A DNA stretch of 64,000 nucleotides, taken from positions 22,726,629 through 22,790,628 of the forward strand of contig CM073592.1 of assembly GCA_037074705.1 (NCBI GenBank). The letters run 5' to 3'. This DNA comes from Zhengitettix transpicula. Taxonomy: Eukaryota; Arthropoda; Insecta; Orthoptera; Tetrigidae. This document shows, one piece after another, positions 52,381 through 64,000 of the stretch (position 1 is the stretch's first letter; each line of letters starts with the position of its first letter). The position numbers were made by a program, and so were the translations under genes. The notes below the pieces were generated by a model that saw only the letters and a list, made by a program, of their open reading frames with translations, did not search any database and was not told the origin of the DNA.

Positions 52381-52925
52381 TCGGAAGCTATATACTAAGT
52401 AAAAAACTAAGGCAAAATAAAAGCAGAGAAAAAAGGAAAGAAAGAGGCAGGTTAAAGAGATGAGGTGAGAGATCGTCAGGAAGATCAGAAAAAAGATCTC
52501 TCACGTCATCTCTTTAACCTGTGTCTTGCTTTCCGTTTCTCTTGTATTCTTTGCTTTTATTTTTTTCTTTGCCTTTTTTCACTATTTATTGCTCACCTCT
52601 CCACTCCAAGGCATTGGAATACCCGTATAATCTAAATAATAATCTCATATTGTATGTGTGCTATTCTCTCCCTGAAGACGAACAGAATTTTCCTTTCTGT
52701 TCGAAACGGTGGAGTAAATGTTAACTTCCATTTCTCAACTTCCCCTTCTAGACGTTCTTTCACGTCGTCGCTTTAACGGAATAAACCTAACCTTTTTTTT
52801 TTGGTTTCTTGTAAACTGACTATTTATTTCTGGTTTTCTTTGCTTATTCACTTTTCTGTCTTTTTCTTCCTCGACTTTAACTCCCTTACCCAGACAATGG
52901 AATACCCAAAAAATCTAAATAATAA
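52381..52925. repeat. Hairpin-forming repeat cluster
   Basis: 52448-52474 (CAGGTTAAAGAGATGAGG...) pairs with 52495-52521 (...TCATCTCTTTAACCTG), a stem of about 27 bp with a 20-base loop and weaker pairing outwards to 52381 and 52580. A diverged direct copy of the right half follows: GGAATACCC with AATCTAAATAATAA occurs near 52616-52642 and 52890-52923. Confidence 0.7.
52672..52709 (+). other. Perfect 9-bp hairpin between CTGAAGA and AAACGG
   Basis: CGAACAGAA (52679-52687) is complementary to TTCTGTTCG (52695-52703), with a short loop. CTGAAGA precedes it and AAACGG follows. The layout recalls a hammerhead ribozyme core (CUGANGA - stem II - GAAA), but pairing the outer C-G uses the G needed at position 12 and no cleavage-site strand is evident. 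Confidence 0.4.
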
Positions 52926-53379
52926 GTATACTGATTTTTTTCTACTCGCCTGATTTTGATATGTTAAATCTGAATTATTTAATTTTAAACTAAATATAAT
53001 GTAATACGAAAAAATAAATATTTCGTTTAAACAAAGGCTCGAATACCATGCAATATATAAATATTTACTTACACGGAAAAAAAAAATTCTATTTCACTGT
53101 GTTAAAGAGGATCTCAACATTCCTGGCTCTTTTCTACACGGAGATCTTATGGAAGGTAATTATAATCAGTCAGTATTATTAGTAGTTTTTTTTCTAGAGG
53201 AGGCTTAATGTACGACTTCCGTAATACTGGAATTATCGGTACAAGTCAGGCATCGAATCACTGGACCCTAGTCTATTCAAGTTCCATTCTAACGCGTGTT
53301 CTTAATTCGCGTGTATGTGCACACATTACATCTTTTTTTCAGTATTGTTTGAGATCATGGATTTTACGTGAGTGTTTCC

Positions 53380-53600
53380 ATAGCATTTGATTTGACGTTC
53401 CGCTTTGTTTGTCCTGATGGAGCGTCCGGCTGTGCACATCCATGCAGTTGCCGACTGATTTATACGTTTGACGGAAACCATCATGGTGACAAACAGGTCT
53501 CGCCCGGGGATGAGGCTGTGTGTGTGTGTTTGTCAGTGTGTGGGACAGTGGGGTGCGGGGGTGAGTGAGGAGCCAGTTACACCTCGCGTGTCCGAAACAC
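53380..53600. other. G+C-richer segment with an imperfect (TG)n tract
   Basis: GGCTGTGTGTGTGTGTTTGT near 53513-53532. No gene recognised. Confidence 0.4.
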
Positions 53601-55208
53601 AAACAGGATCCAAATCTTGAGTTACCATGCAAGTACCCGTTAAGGAACACAGAGTCCAGCCATTACGCCATAATTATTATTTTTTGTATGAATCGCTCTC
53701 AGGTGGTTTCCTCGGCGGAAAAAAAAATATTCAGCTTTTTTCCTAGCATCTATGACACTTTAAACAGAATAATTTAAAAATAATAACAACAATATCCTTT
53801 TCTAAGAGAGAAAGCAAACTGAAAAGCGTCACAGCTTGACACTGGAAAGGAACAACTGAATAAGGCCAAACAATTTTCCTATCTTGAGAGTGTATTAAAA
53901 TTGTTGCAAAATGTTAAATTAACGGGTTTAAAATGTCAAAAAAAAATTCCGAGTTATCAACTTACTTAAAAAGAATTTCGTCCTGAATTAAGCATAGTAA
54001 TTTTATTCTGTGCCTCCTCCCAATTAGTCAAAGTGTTCTACAACTAACAATTAAAAGAAACATAAATACTAAATTACTGATGACAGAAACAGAAATAATT
54101 ATTATTAAAAAATTATATTTATCTGGCATTTAAGTATAACAAAATATGTTAAGTACACTTCCGTACAATTATTACACTTGCAGTGAAAAACGTTTGTATA
54201 CAAAAGAGACGCTCAACGTTTCGTCCAGAATTTGGTGTGACATCCTCAATTATGATAAAAAACTAATAAATCAATGGACTGTAATTTTTTTCCCTTATAT
54301 ACTTGATGTTAAAGGATTATTTGGGTTCTGATAACTGTATGTAAAAGATGTAAATGACAAGGTCAAAATCAAACCTATTTCACGTGATAAAATTTTTACA
54401 AATATTTTTATAAATTCCATGGGAAATCCTCTCTTGCAACAAGTCGAAATGTAAGTATATTATATACACACATTAACTGTAAATGTATACAGTGTGCTTA
54501 GCTAGACATTAAATTTTTATTTTCAGACTTATTACCTAATATATTTATTTTGTTAATAATTCATAGTTTCTTTCCTTTCCCCTGTGAACATATTGCAGAT
54601 TATTTTTTACGATCTTGTCTATCTTTGTTTATTCTTCTCGTCATACGCAACATCTGCTTGCAGCATAAATGCAATTCACCTGGTTCTCTGAAACGCCAAC
54701 AGCTTCCATTGTGTTACCTTGTAGTAATTATCGCGAAGAATGAACTATAACATGGCTTTCAAGTGCTGTTGATCGTGACTTAACTTACTAATTTTATATA
54801 TTTGAAGGCTGACGAAGTAGTCAAAAGAAATTACCATTGCAAGGAAAAAGTAAATATAGGTTTACTTGGGTTATAAGGTTTTCTCGTCGTTATTTAATTG
54901 GACCACGACTTAAAAAATAAATTTAATGCTGCCTGGTCGCGAAAGATAGAGAAATTGGAATTTTATAGGATACTTAAGTAGGCCTACTTGAAAAATTGAA
55001 ATATTTGTTATGTTCAACTTTGTGATTCCCCAAGTTTGGTCCAAATTTATAAATGAAACTGAATACGTTATTTTTTAAGGATAACAAAATTTTCAATGGC
55101 ACAGTATATTCTCAGCCAAGGGATAAATAAAAACGATTCTGGAATCCTTCTTGCTTTCGTCAGGTGATTCAGGTAAGCATATTTCCTTTTAGAGTTCCGT
55201 CACCTTAT

Positions 55209-55496
55209 GCGTCCCCACAGCAAACTCCTCTCCCGCTATCGGAAGGGCGTGGGACAAGTACCCAATGCCCGACCTACCCGATGCAGGTTTTCCTAGGGTT
55301 TTCCCTGCATTTCTTTAGGCGAATGCCGGGTAGGATCCTTAAAATATAGCCCGGGGGCCCTAGTTAACCCTTGGCTACCTTCCTCTACCCTTCCAAATCC
55401 CCCCTTTCAAATCCCTTCCTATGCTATTAAAGGGGAGTTGCCCAATGTGGATCACCCTCATGTAGTCTGTTGCCCTAAAAAAAAAAAAAAAAAAAA
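55209..55496 (+). repeat. R1 family, copy E (5'-truncated, A20 tail)
   Basis: Starts within the family at GCGTCCCCACAGCAAACTCC and runs to CTGTTGCCCTAAAA with an uninterrupted A20 tail (55477-55496), so it is probably one of the youngest copies. The short frame MPDLPDAGFPRVFPAFL is intact. Confidence 0.88.
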
Positions 55497-56289
55497 GTTT
55501 TCGCGGTGTGTCGTTCCTACGACTCTTCCTTTAGACGAATTCCTGACGAAAGCAACAAGGATTGCAGAAACCTTTTTATCACACACTTATTTTTGTCTGT
55601 AATTCACCTGACAATTTATGTATTTATTATTATTTTAACGCCGACGTTTTATATTCTAATTACAGTATATTCTCATTATTGTCCAAATATGAAAATGAAG
55701 TAATTGGTTTTGAGATCTGATTTTGTAATTCCCGGTCCGTTCGAGATGTTTTCCATTCTGATCCTTTAATTTAAATTATTGCATGGCCTATATGGATGAG
55801 CTTCGAATGCATATTTCTTCTGGTCTTGTATTTACATGTTTCTGTGTACCAGTTGTATAAATTGCCTGAGGTTTTCACTACATTTGTAAGACATAAAAAT
55901 TATTATTTACCCCAGTTAATGTCCACAATTTATGTGTGGTATGAGTCATTTCATCGTGGTATTGAATTAAGTCGTATGTTTTTCATTCCTCTTAAGCTCG
56001 TTTTAGCAGATTTTAAATTGATAATAGGTGTTCAATTTGTGACTGTTAAGCTGGTTTTTTTAAGTATTATGACATTAATATGTAACACAATCTACCTAAT
56101 CCCTAGAGAGATACAATGTGCCCTCGATGTGTATTCCAAATTGGCAAATAACCGCTAAAGTCCTTTTCACTCCTCGTTAAACCGTCGATTAGTCCAGCCG
56201 AACCGCTGACACAGGCATTTCCTTTCCTCAAATCTGTTCCAAGCCGAAGTACCAGTCTTCATCAGCGAATTAATAACACAGAGACGCGG

Positions 56290-56660
56290 CTGTGTATGAG
56301 CGAGTGTGTGACCACGAAAACATTTATTATAAGCACGAGTCAGCACGGAAGACCGCACTCATCAGAAAACACCGCAACGCGTTGTTTATTGGCACATAAT
56401 GGGGGGTACGAACCCCTCCCAGAAATTGGTTCGAGGCCAGCAGTTCGACGCCAGCCAGCGCATTTGGCGGCGGAAATTTCTGCCGGAAATAATTTCGGTG
56501 CCTGCTGCCGGAAGGCTTCCAGCTCCAGCACCGCAGAGTTCGAATCCCGGCGCGGACACCGCATAAACACTCTTGCACAGTCATTTCTGTCTGCTAATAG
56601 CTTACAAATCACGTCTGCCCTGCGGTCCAATTACAAACGATTTATTTTCGATTCGTAATC
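56290..56660 (+). repeat. G+C-rich segment with a Pol III B-box word, possible SINE
   Basis: GTTCGAATCC (56538-56547) matches the B-box consensus and is followed by CGGCGCGGACACCGCATAAA. No convincing A box or cloverleaf. Several open frames cross here on both strands without recognisable protein. Could be a decayed tRNA-derived SINE. Confidence 0.35.
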
Positions 56661-58479
56661 CCACTCCCACCTCATTTGAGGGGGGAAACCCCGCGCGGCT
56701 TACTGTGGCAAAATTCTCAAACAAAATACTGTAATAGATCTTCAATGGCATACGATTCATAATATGGTGCTTTTTCTTCAACCGTTAAAATTAGAAGTTG
56801 GTATTATGAGTTATTTTTGTCTATTTTCAATACTGAAAACCATTTCTTGAATTTTTTTCGTCTATGTATCGCGCCCCAATTACTTTAAGATACTAAATAA
56901 AATCAGGTTGTGATATTTGCTTAAAATGCCTCAACACGTTTTATACAAATAATAGTTCTATGTAGCATAATAATTTTTTTATTTCGCATTAATCATTTGT
57001 CACACAGAATATTCAACCAAATATTCCCCCGCCCTTATCCTGTTCATAATATTCTCCGACGCCACATTTCGGTTTCGGTTCAACAGGAATGAGAATGTAC
57101 ATTGACACAAGAGAAGACTTTCCATCACATTAACAATAATTTTTCTTGTGTCGAACCAAAAAAATTACGTTGTTTACTCTAAACAAATTATTTTAGTCAC
57201 TCAGATCTGCAAGTTTCGGTATGACTTTATCGGCGTGTTTCCTCATTTAAATTGCGTAACGAGAGAAACAGGAATTCATTAAAGGAATTTCTTAAATTGT
57301 GGAAGGAAGTGGTCGTGGTTTCGTTGTGCAATATCTTTCGGTAGTTACCAGGCTGTAACGTAGTTTATACGGGAGTGGAAAGTGGAGATTTTGAATTATA
57401 TCCCCAATAGTTTTCGACTGTCGCCATGTTAATGATAAAACTAACTGTAAATTTTCTAAAATATTTGATTTTGAAATTTTGGAACCCCAGAAAATATTGC
57501 GTTAATCATCTGTTCTAAAAAAAATTTTTTAAATTTTAATTTCAAAAATAATTTCATATCTAGTATTTGTTAAACTTGATACTCCATTATCAAACAGTCA
57601 TGTGTAATTTGATAATTTAGAATCAAATATTTTTATATACAAGATGATTGTTGATGAATTGGAATTGTTTTCTTAAAAAAAATAATTTTGTGTACAGATG
57701 ATAATGAAAATATTACCTAAAGCTCCAATATTTTCAAAATTAAATATTTTAGAAAAATTTTAGACTATTTTCCCATCCTCTCCATTTTGTTAAATTATTG
57801 TATTATCAATGACGCATATCATATCACATCTTTAAAAAAAAATTTATATTATAAATGATACTCTTTTTTAACAGTCACTGAATATTTTTATTTGAATATT
57901 AATTACCTTTAAAATGTGTTAAAAACTATAAACAGGAGATTTCGGCTATATTTAACCAGATTCACCTGTAAAATTTAAGCACATAAATTATTTGAAATTG
58001 TGTGTATTTATAAGCTTATATAATACGACTCAGAAATTCAAATATATTTTACATAAAAAAATTATACGTGTCTGTTAAAAAAGGGTGTATCATTTATAAT
58101 ACTTACATTAAAATAAGACATTTAACGAATATTCTGTTGTTTTTTTAAAAATGCAAATCCCCATTTTACACTTCATTTTTTCGTTCTTATGATCTTGATT
58201 CCATTGTATTACAGAACTATTGTAATCTCTGAGATAATATATAATTGTTTCCCACAGAAAAATACCGCTGGTTTTCTATTCGCCTTTCAGTCTTGAGACG
58301 GTGGCTTTAGAGGAATGTTGTCTATTGAGCCTGACATTGTGCTGAAACCCTTTTATGAATTATTAAGAAAAAATATTTAAATTTTTGGAGAACATATATG
58401 TATTGAAACATTGCTAGTTTAATCTTAATTATTTTATTAGATTAAATGCGAAAAAAAATAATAATAGGGAAGTGAATTG

Positions 58480-58930
58480 AAATCAGCTCCATGGAGTCGA
58501 CTACGCCTACCTTGCATTTCCTCACTGTACTTCAAAGCACAACTCTTTGATTGTTACTTTATGACTTCTGAGCGTCGTTTGTTTTCGATCTCCCGCTTGC
58601 CTCGCGACGTCGCACTGGGGATTTCGAAGTCGTCTGCGTCTGCTGGCTGTAGTGGTGAGTAGCACGTGTTTCAGCAGCAGCTGATGTTTTAATGAGACCA
58701 CAGCCTGATTACCGCATTACCTAGCATTAGGCAACGAGCCTAGCTTGAAACACGCGCAGCATTCGTGTCTCTAATGTACAGTGTCAAGGCGTCCTCACAA
58801 CCCCTCGGGTAATTGGTCTTCTATTATTACTTACGTACACAAACGCGGAACCTAACTGCGTGTGTGTGTTTGCGGATGCGAACATTCAAAACGTGAAAGT
58901 GATTATACCAATAAAGTTACCACGCTTTTC
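58480..58930. promoter_or_regulatory. Candidate intronic enhancer with paired RUNX words
   Basis: A CpG-richer island carrying ACCACA (58697-58702) and ACCGCA (58711-58716) 14 bases apart in the same orientation, with CAGCAGCAGCTG (E-box CAGCTG) just before. The frame across its left part has no recognisable content. Autoregulation by the encoded Runt factor is an inference. Confidence 0.4.
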
Positions 58931-59460
58931 TTCCGTTGCGCTTCTTTCCTAGTCCCCTGAAATTATTCCTCAAAAATAGTTTTCCACGTTATCGAGAGCT
59001 TCTTAAAACTGACGTCCTTAATTAGAGCTTTATTTCGTTAATTAAATTTCTAAAAATTCTATATTTTAGTACAACATAGTTCCTATTGTGCTCCATGGAA
59101 TATTTGTAGATTAATCGCGCATTGAATTTAATACCGTAACGATATTTTACATCTCCGAAATTATTTTAAAAATAAATTTATTTTAACAAAAAATATAATA
59201 AATGTTTTAATTTGTCTATTACAACACGACACTTTTGCAAAATTCATTTCCGGCGTGACTTGCCGCCTGATAACGGCGGAGATGAATTTCGCTGAAACGT
59301 TGACTTGTAATAAAAAATTAACTAGGTTGATAAACCGAAGATTTAAATTCATTAATAAAATAAAATAAACGGGTTTTGCAAAAAGTTTCTTTGCCTTGAT
59401 TTGAAATTTACTTTTTCTTTCATTCGTTTCTTTTATGGGAGTATATTAAATGTAGTATTG

Positions 59461-59771
59461 AAAACTGGTCGAGGCACGGAGAAGGGAATGCTGCGTCCCC
59501 ACAGCAAACTCCTCTCCCGCTATCGGAAGGGCGTGGGACAAGTACCCAATGCCCGACCTACCTGATGCAGGTTTTTCTAGGGTTTTCCCTCCATTTCTTT
59601 CGGCGAATGCCGGTTAGGATCCTTAAACCATAGCCCGGGGGCCCTAGTAACCCTTGGCTACCTTCCTCTACCCTTCCACATCCCCCCCCTTTCAAATCCC
59701 TTCCTATGCTATTAAATGGGAGTTGCCCAAAGTGGATTACCCTCATGTAGCCTGTTGCCCTAAAAAAAAAA
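59461..59771 (+). repeat. R1 family, copy F
   Basis: Begins at AAAACTGGTCGAGG and shares the GGAGAAGGGAATG variant with copy A, whereas B and C have GGCGAGGGGTAAG. Ends in CTGTTGCCCTAAAAAAAAAA. Probable same source subfamily as copy A. Confidence 0.86.
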
Positions 59772-60125
59772 TTCTTTGTTTTTATACGTAGCTATTTTTG
59801 TTTCTTGTATTAAAATTCTGCCTGTCTGAATTGCTTGTGCAAATATTCAAGGGCTGTATTTACTGGCGTGAAGAGTAAAAATGCCAAATATGTTGAAACG
59901 TCCCGTGTGTGATGTTCTTGAAGAACTCGACACAATTCTTAACAGACCTTTAATTTTTGAAAAATTAAAAAAGTTTCATTTTCCTTGTAAACAATTTATA
60001 TTGAAATTTTTACGTCTTATCACAGACTGGACGCCATTTACTGATCTATTCTTCTTCTTATATATGTTGTATTATGCCAATTTTAGTTATAAATATTTGC
60101 CAACTTATCGCCTTATTCGTAAAAA

Positions 60126-60154
60126 TATAAATATATATATATATATATATATAA
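60126..60154. repeat. (TA)n microsatellite
   Basis: Uninterrupted alternating AT. Confidence 0.9.
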
Positions 60155-60489
60155 ATTCTGGCTCTTAATTTAATTTAACCGAAATTATTTTTGAGTATTG
60201 TCCTCAGCTTATTTCACTCCAAGACAATCTTGGGACTTCCGAAATTCCGATGTGTTCAATTATTACACAGTTACTGCTTCTAGATTACCCGGGGTTTGTT
60301 ACATGTTGTTCATTTGAAAAACTGAAGCAACGTGTGAAAATCAAAAATGTTCATGAACTACGACCGGTTGACGGAGGGTCGTGAATGAAAATTCCTAATT
60401 ATTGGTGTCAAACGGTTTCTTTAAATAATTTCCCGATATACTCGGTCAGTGACACGAGTTTGTGATACTGAAAACACATGTAGCGGATC

Positions 60490-60630
60490 TTGAAGGTGAA
60501 GGTGGGCGGCCGATGAGAAGCAATCCAGGGGGACTGAGGTAAACCGCTAAAATCCCTGACCAGGGCCACGCGGGAATTCGGCCTCTAGGTCCCTCGTCTA
60601 TAACGGGGCAATTAAACGCGCAGTCCCTGG
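60490..60630 (-). repeat. Degenerate tRNA-derived SINE head (candidate)
   Basis: On the minus strand, GACTGCGCGTTTAATTGCCC resembles an A-box region, and GGCCGAATTCCCGCG about 45 bases later a decayed B box. This is the arrangement of tRNA-related SINEs. Not an intact tRNA. Confidence 0.4.
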
Positions 60631-62229
60631 CAACGTTCGGTCGTAAAGGTAAGAAACATATGCTCTCGTGGGTGAGTAGGCTCTAAGTAAAACGACACTG
60701 AGAAATTTAGTCCGACCACCCTCATTAAAAGAACAGATTCACTAGAATGGCCCAAGCAGGCGGTCCGAAACAATCTTCACAAAACCAAAATGTCTGTGTT
60801 ACTCAAGTTTGAACCAAGATGATAATCATTCGGTGTTATTTGTCAGTTTGAATCGAATGATTTTAAAGAGGTTTTCGTGGAGATCACACGGTAATTTATT
60901 AAATAAAAATTATCGAAGAAGGCTTAAGAAATTACCTTCAAATTAATATCTAATGATAACTGATTTAATTAAAAAATTTATCGTTCAAAATTTATCAGCC
61001 CTAAAATTATTTTATTGAATAAAAACCGTTTTTAATAAAACGATGATTTCAGTTATTCTTTTTAAAATTACAAACTAGGAAATTATGTTAACTACCCCAT
61101 TAAATGTAATTAGTTGATTTACCGTTTTTCGTAAATTAGTGAAAAAATTTTCATACATTTAGACTTATTAAAAAATAAGTTATTTTACCTCATTTCTTCA
61201 TCTATTAATAAGTTGCCTTATTTTCACTCTTCTATTTTGGTATTAATTTTTTTTCTCTTAAACGTTTCGCTTAGCGGAGAATTTCATATTAATTTTCCAC
61301 AGTGTCTTATGTCTTAAAATAATTCGGTCATTTTTGAAAATTACAAGTAACAGTCACATATAACACGACTAAAAGAAGTACAGGTAATTTTTCACATTGT
61401 TTCAATTTATTACGTGTTCTTCAAACAAAAAAGTCGTATGGTTACTTTAGGAGTATAATTTTTAGCACTTATATTTTTTCGTTCCTTGTATAAAAACGTA
61501 ACATAAATTAAACATAAACCTTTCCCTTATTTTAAAATATTTCTTTTTAACCATAGGTTCTTAATCTCCGGTTACTAGAAGCATTATCACATGCATTATA
61601 TTTTAACCATGGATTTGAATTGTCTTATGTGAATACAATATTTTCTTTAATTTAATGACTTATGTCCTGTACATAAAAAATAGAAATAAAAATTTGTGTA
61701 AAAAAATTGAAAGTTAAGTTATGCAGGTTGAAGTTGAATATGATGAAAGTCCACCGAAAACTATTGTAAAAATATAAAAGCGTTTTATAATTGAGTAACG
61801 AATGACTGTAAAATTATGATTAAGAGTAAAAAAATTAATTACTTAAGTTATCAATGTCAAATTTTTTTATCTTATATTTTTAAATATTTTTTTCTAGTAT
61901 CTCAATAATTTCCCGGGCATAAAAATCGTATATCTGAATAAATTATTAAATTATAGGTACTTTACTACTGAGTAATGTCAATTTTTTACCCTCGTAAATC
62001 ATTTTTAAGTCATACTTTCGAATTCATGAAACTTATAAGGTGCAGGTGTTGATCTTGTTCAACAGCGGTGCCGTTAAGTTTCCAAGAATAAAAATAACTG
62101 CCGACCAAAAATATTTAATTTATAGTTTAAAAATAAAGGATATTTTCTTACCGTTCGTAATCTTATGAGACAATTTTGGAAAAGAATTGATCTTACTCTT
62201 TAGATAGCTGCTTTAGTTCCAACGCGCGT

Positions 62230-62800
62230 GTGCTTAGCTAATCCGATTTGATTCAACGTGTTGCTGCCTATCTTTTCATTTGCGTCTCCGAATGGCTTAT
62301 TACCAATATATATTTAACTCCAATTGAGGTGGTAGCATATTGTTCCGACAAAGGGTGAGTGTTTGTGCGTACGGTACTTACTTTGCGAAAGTAATTTGCC
62401 GAATCACGGCGCCTATTCCACGCTGGCCGACCCGATTTAATTTGATGCGTTAACATCTATCAGGGTCAGATTCCGAGGCCGGATTTTTTCCCCCCTCGTT
62501 TCTCTCTTTCTCCTCTCTCTCTGTGTGCGCGCATCCCCCCCGCGTGTGTCGGTGGCACACAACTACCGACACTAGCAGCCACGTAAACAGCCACCCCCAA
62601 GACCACACGGTTATCTGTTGATTAGAGCGGGCAATGAGGCTTGACATGTGGAAGAGCCGTACACGATCGGAATGCCGCTGTGATGCCCAGGCCAGCCAGG
62701 GGGAGGCAAAAACAAAAAGAGGGACACAGGACAGAGACCACGGGGGCTAATTCCGTTTTTATGACCTCTGCGCCCCCAGAGAGCACGCGAGCTGGAGTGA
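62230..62800. promoter_or_regulatory. Candidate intronic enhancer with a RUNX-GATA composite
   Basis: ACCACA (62602-62607) and TTATCT (62611-62616, GATA factor site) are separated by 3 bases. In Drosophila, Lozenge and the GATA factor Serpent cooperate in crystal-cell genes, including lz autoregulation, which makes this arrangement relevant. Surroundings are CpG-rich with TC and GTGCGCGC tracts. Confidence 0.42.
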
Positions 62801-62939
62801 GAGGGGAGGTTTGTTGCAGCGTGTAATACACTTCGCGACTGATGTTTTTTTTTTCACGGGGGTGGGTCAGCTTTAGCAAGTTCGCTATTAATTTCATATG
62901 AATTGAAAATGTGGGAAAACGAGGCGAGTGTGAGTGGGG

Positions 62940-63175
62940 TAGGAGGACGAGCGAAGGCACACAGAGAACGTACTGATGCCGCGTGTTGTCGTGCAGCGAC
63001 CTTAATTATGCATCAGCTGAACTGTTGCACACGTGTCTAGAAGCACTGATTGACAGCATCTAGCCGGCTTGCCAACCCCCCTCGTTAGTACAGAGTGCTC
63101 GCCATTAGCGTCCGGCGCCGAAAAGAAAAATGTTCCGAGCGAAACTACAAGCCAGCGAACATTTCGTTGCAAATG
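62940..63175. promoter_or_regulatory. Candidate intronic enhancer with a PBX/MEIS-type site
   Basis: TGATTGACAG (63047-63056) is the canonical Exd/Hth (PBX/MEIS) composite. CACGTG lies about 15 bases before it, and TAATTATGCATCAGCTG upstream adds homeobox and E-box words. Inferred from motifs only. Confidence 0.4.
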
Positions 63176-64000
63176 AGAAAAAAACGTCAGACTAATAGTC
63201 AGAAAAATTTATTATCCCTTATTGGCATCTATTTAGGTGTACTATTTCAATTAAATTCAATTATCTAAAATATTTAATTAAACAAAATAATTTATTATAG
63301 TTATATAAATTGTAAACGTCCGGTTTCCACACACGTTGTGGCCGGTTCGTAGCAAAACTAGATCAGCTGAGACCATAGTCCACCTTGCTTTACTGTCAGA
63401 TGACTCTTATGTCGCATCGCCTGGTCGAACTTTTACCGTTTGTTCAATGATCTATTTCTGCCTTACCATAGGCCCATCCTCCACCTAAAAACAACTTGCG
63501 AGAAAAGAAGCATAAATTCCATTTCGAAAAAAAAAATCATTTGCAGGAGACCCTCCTGTATGTCCTTGGTAACAGAAAATCCGTAAATATGTTTATAAAT
63601 TATTTGCAATACACTTAAAAACTAGAATGATATATGTATGGTGAGCGAAAAATATTCTAAACATGCATCGGTTAGATCGATCAGAGTTCTAGACGGGGTG
63701 AATAAAGAAAGGTTCATTGTTAAATGAAAGTAAAGGTCTGACTTGAGAAAATGGTGTTTTTTTTAAAAGGGATACTATGCCTGTATTCTGATATAGGGAA
63801 AAACGGCCGGTCCGTTGGGACCCAAATTAAAGGGTATGAAAAAAACCCGCAGAAATACGGCAGGCTAATTTTTCCACCTTCTATAAGGCTCCTCCATGCT
63901 CAAAAAATTATGAAACATCACTGAAAGGCTAAAATTTACTAATAACAGACAATTCTTTCTGGGCTCGGAAAAAAATCTAACTCAATCTTAATCTAAATAA
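63176..64000. other. A+T-rich noncoding right edge
   Basis: Nothing recognised. Confidence 0.5.

Noticed and set aside
55796..56158. 120-codon plus-strand frame as a membrane protein
   Set aside because: Hydrophobic because of T-rich sequence; no family recognised and no transcription signals.
56538..56547. B-box word as an intact tRNA gene
   Set aside because: No cloverleaf: the T-stem does not pair properly and no A box or acceptor partner is found.

Overview
The window is eukaryotic genomic DNA, almost certainly from an insect with a large, repeat-rich and strongly A+T-biased genome. It has no bacterial gene density, operons or ribosome binding sites. Nearly every open frame is under 120 codons and looks like chance. 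The one clear protein-coding segment has a spliced structure, and the rest is long noncoding DNA with diverged transposable-element remnants, (TA)n and homopolymer tracts, and islands of higher G+C. The order cannot be fixed from the sequence; genome size and repeats would fit a polyneopteran (cockroach, termite, stick insect), but that is a guess.

Layout. 1-32.1 kb: no convincing gene. It holds A-tailed repeat copies (family 'R1') at 748-1821, 15617-16048 and 17699-17957, a diverged 0.5-kb tandem duplication (3.38-4.26 kb), copies of a second family ('R2', with a CTGAAGA...GAAACGTT motif), a 1.5-kb foldback (24673-26188) with a tRNA-SINE-like piece in its loop, and several CpG-richer islands. 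32.5-33.2 kb: a CpG-rich segment carrying the first coding exon (32795-33200, + strand) of a Runt-domain transcription factor, best matched to the lozenge branch, ending at a consensus splice donor in phase 1. 33.2-64 kb: presumably the long first coding intron of this gene. It contains two more large inverted repeats (45060-46790 and 49981-50500), SINE-like pieces, R1 and R2 copies, and G+C-richer islands with motif clusters suited to developmental enhancers.

How it works together. The likely functional unit is one developmental regulator with extensive flanking and intronic regulatory DNA. The remainder of its Runt domain and its C-terminal half must lie beyond the right edge. A RUNX+GATA composite (62602-62616), a pair of RUNX sites (58697-58716) and a PBX/MEIS-type site (63047-63056) in the presumed intron are candidates for autoregulatory or tissue-specific elements. 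Such short motifs also occur by chance, so conservation is the deciding test. No rRNA gene, intact tRNA gene, CRISPR array or intact transposase/reverse transcriptase gene was seen.
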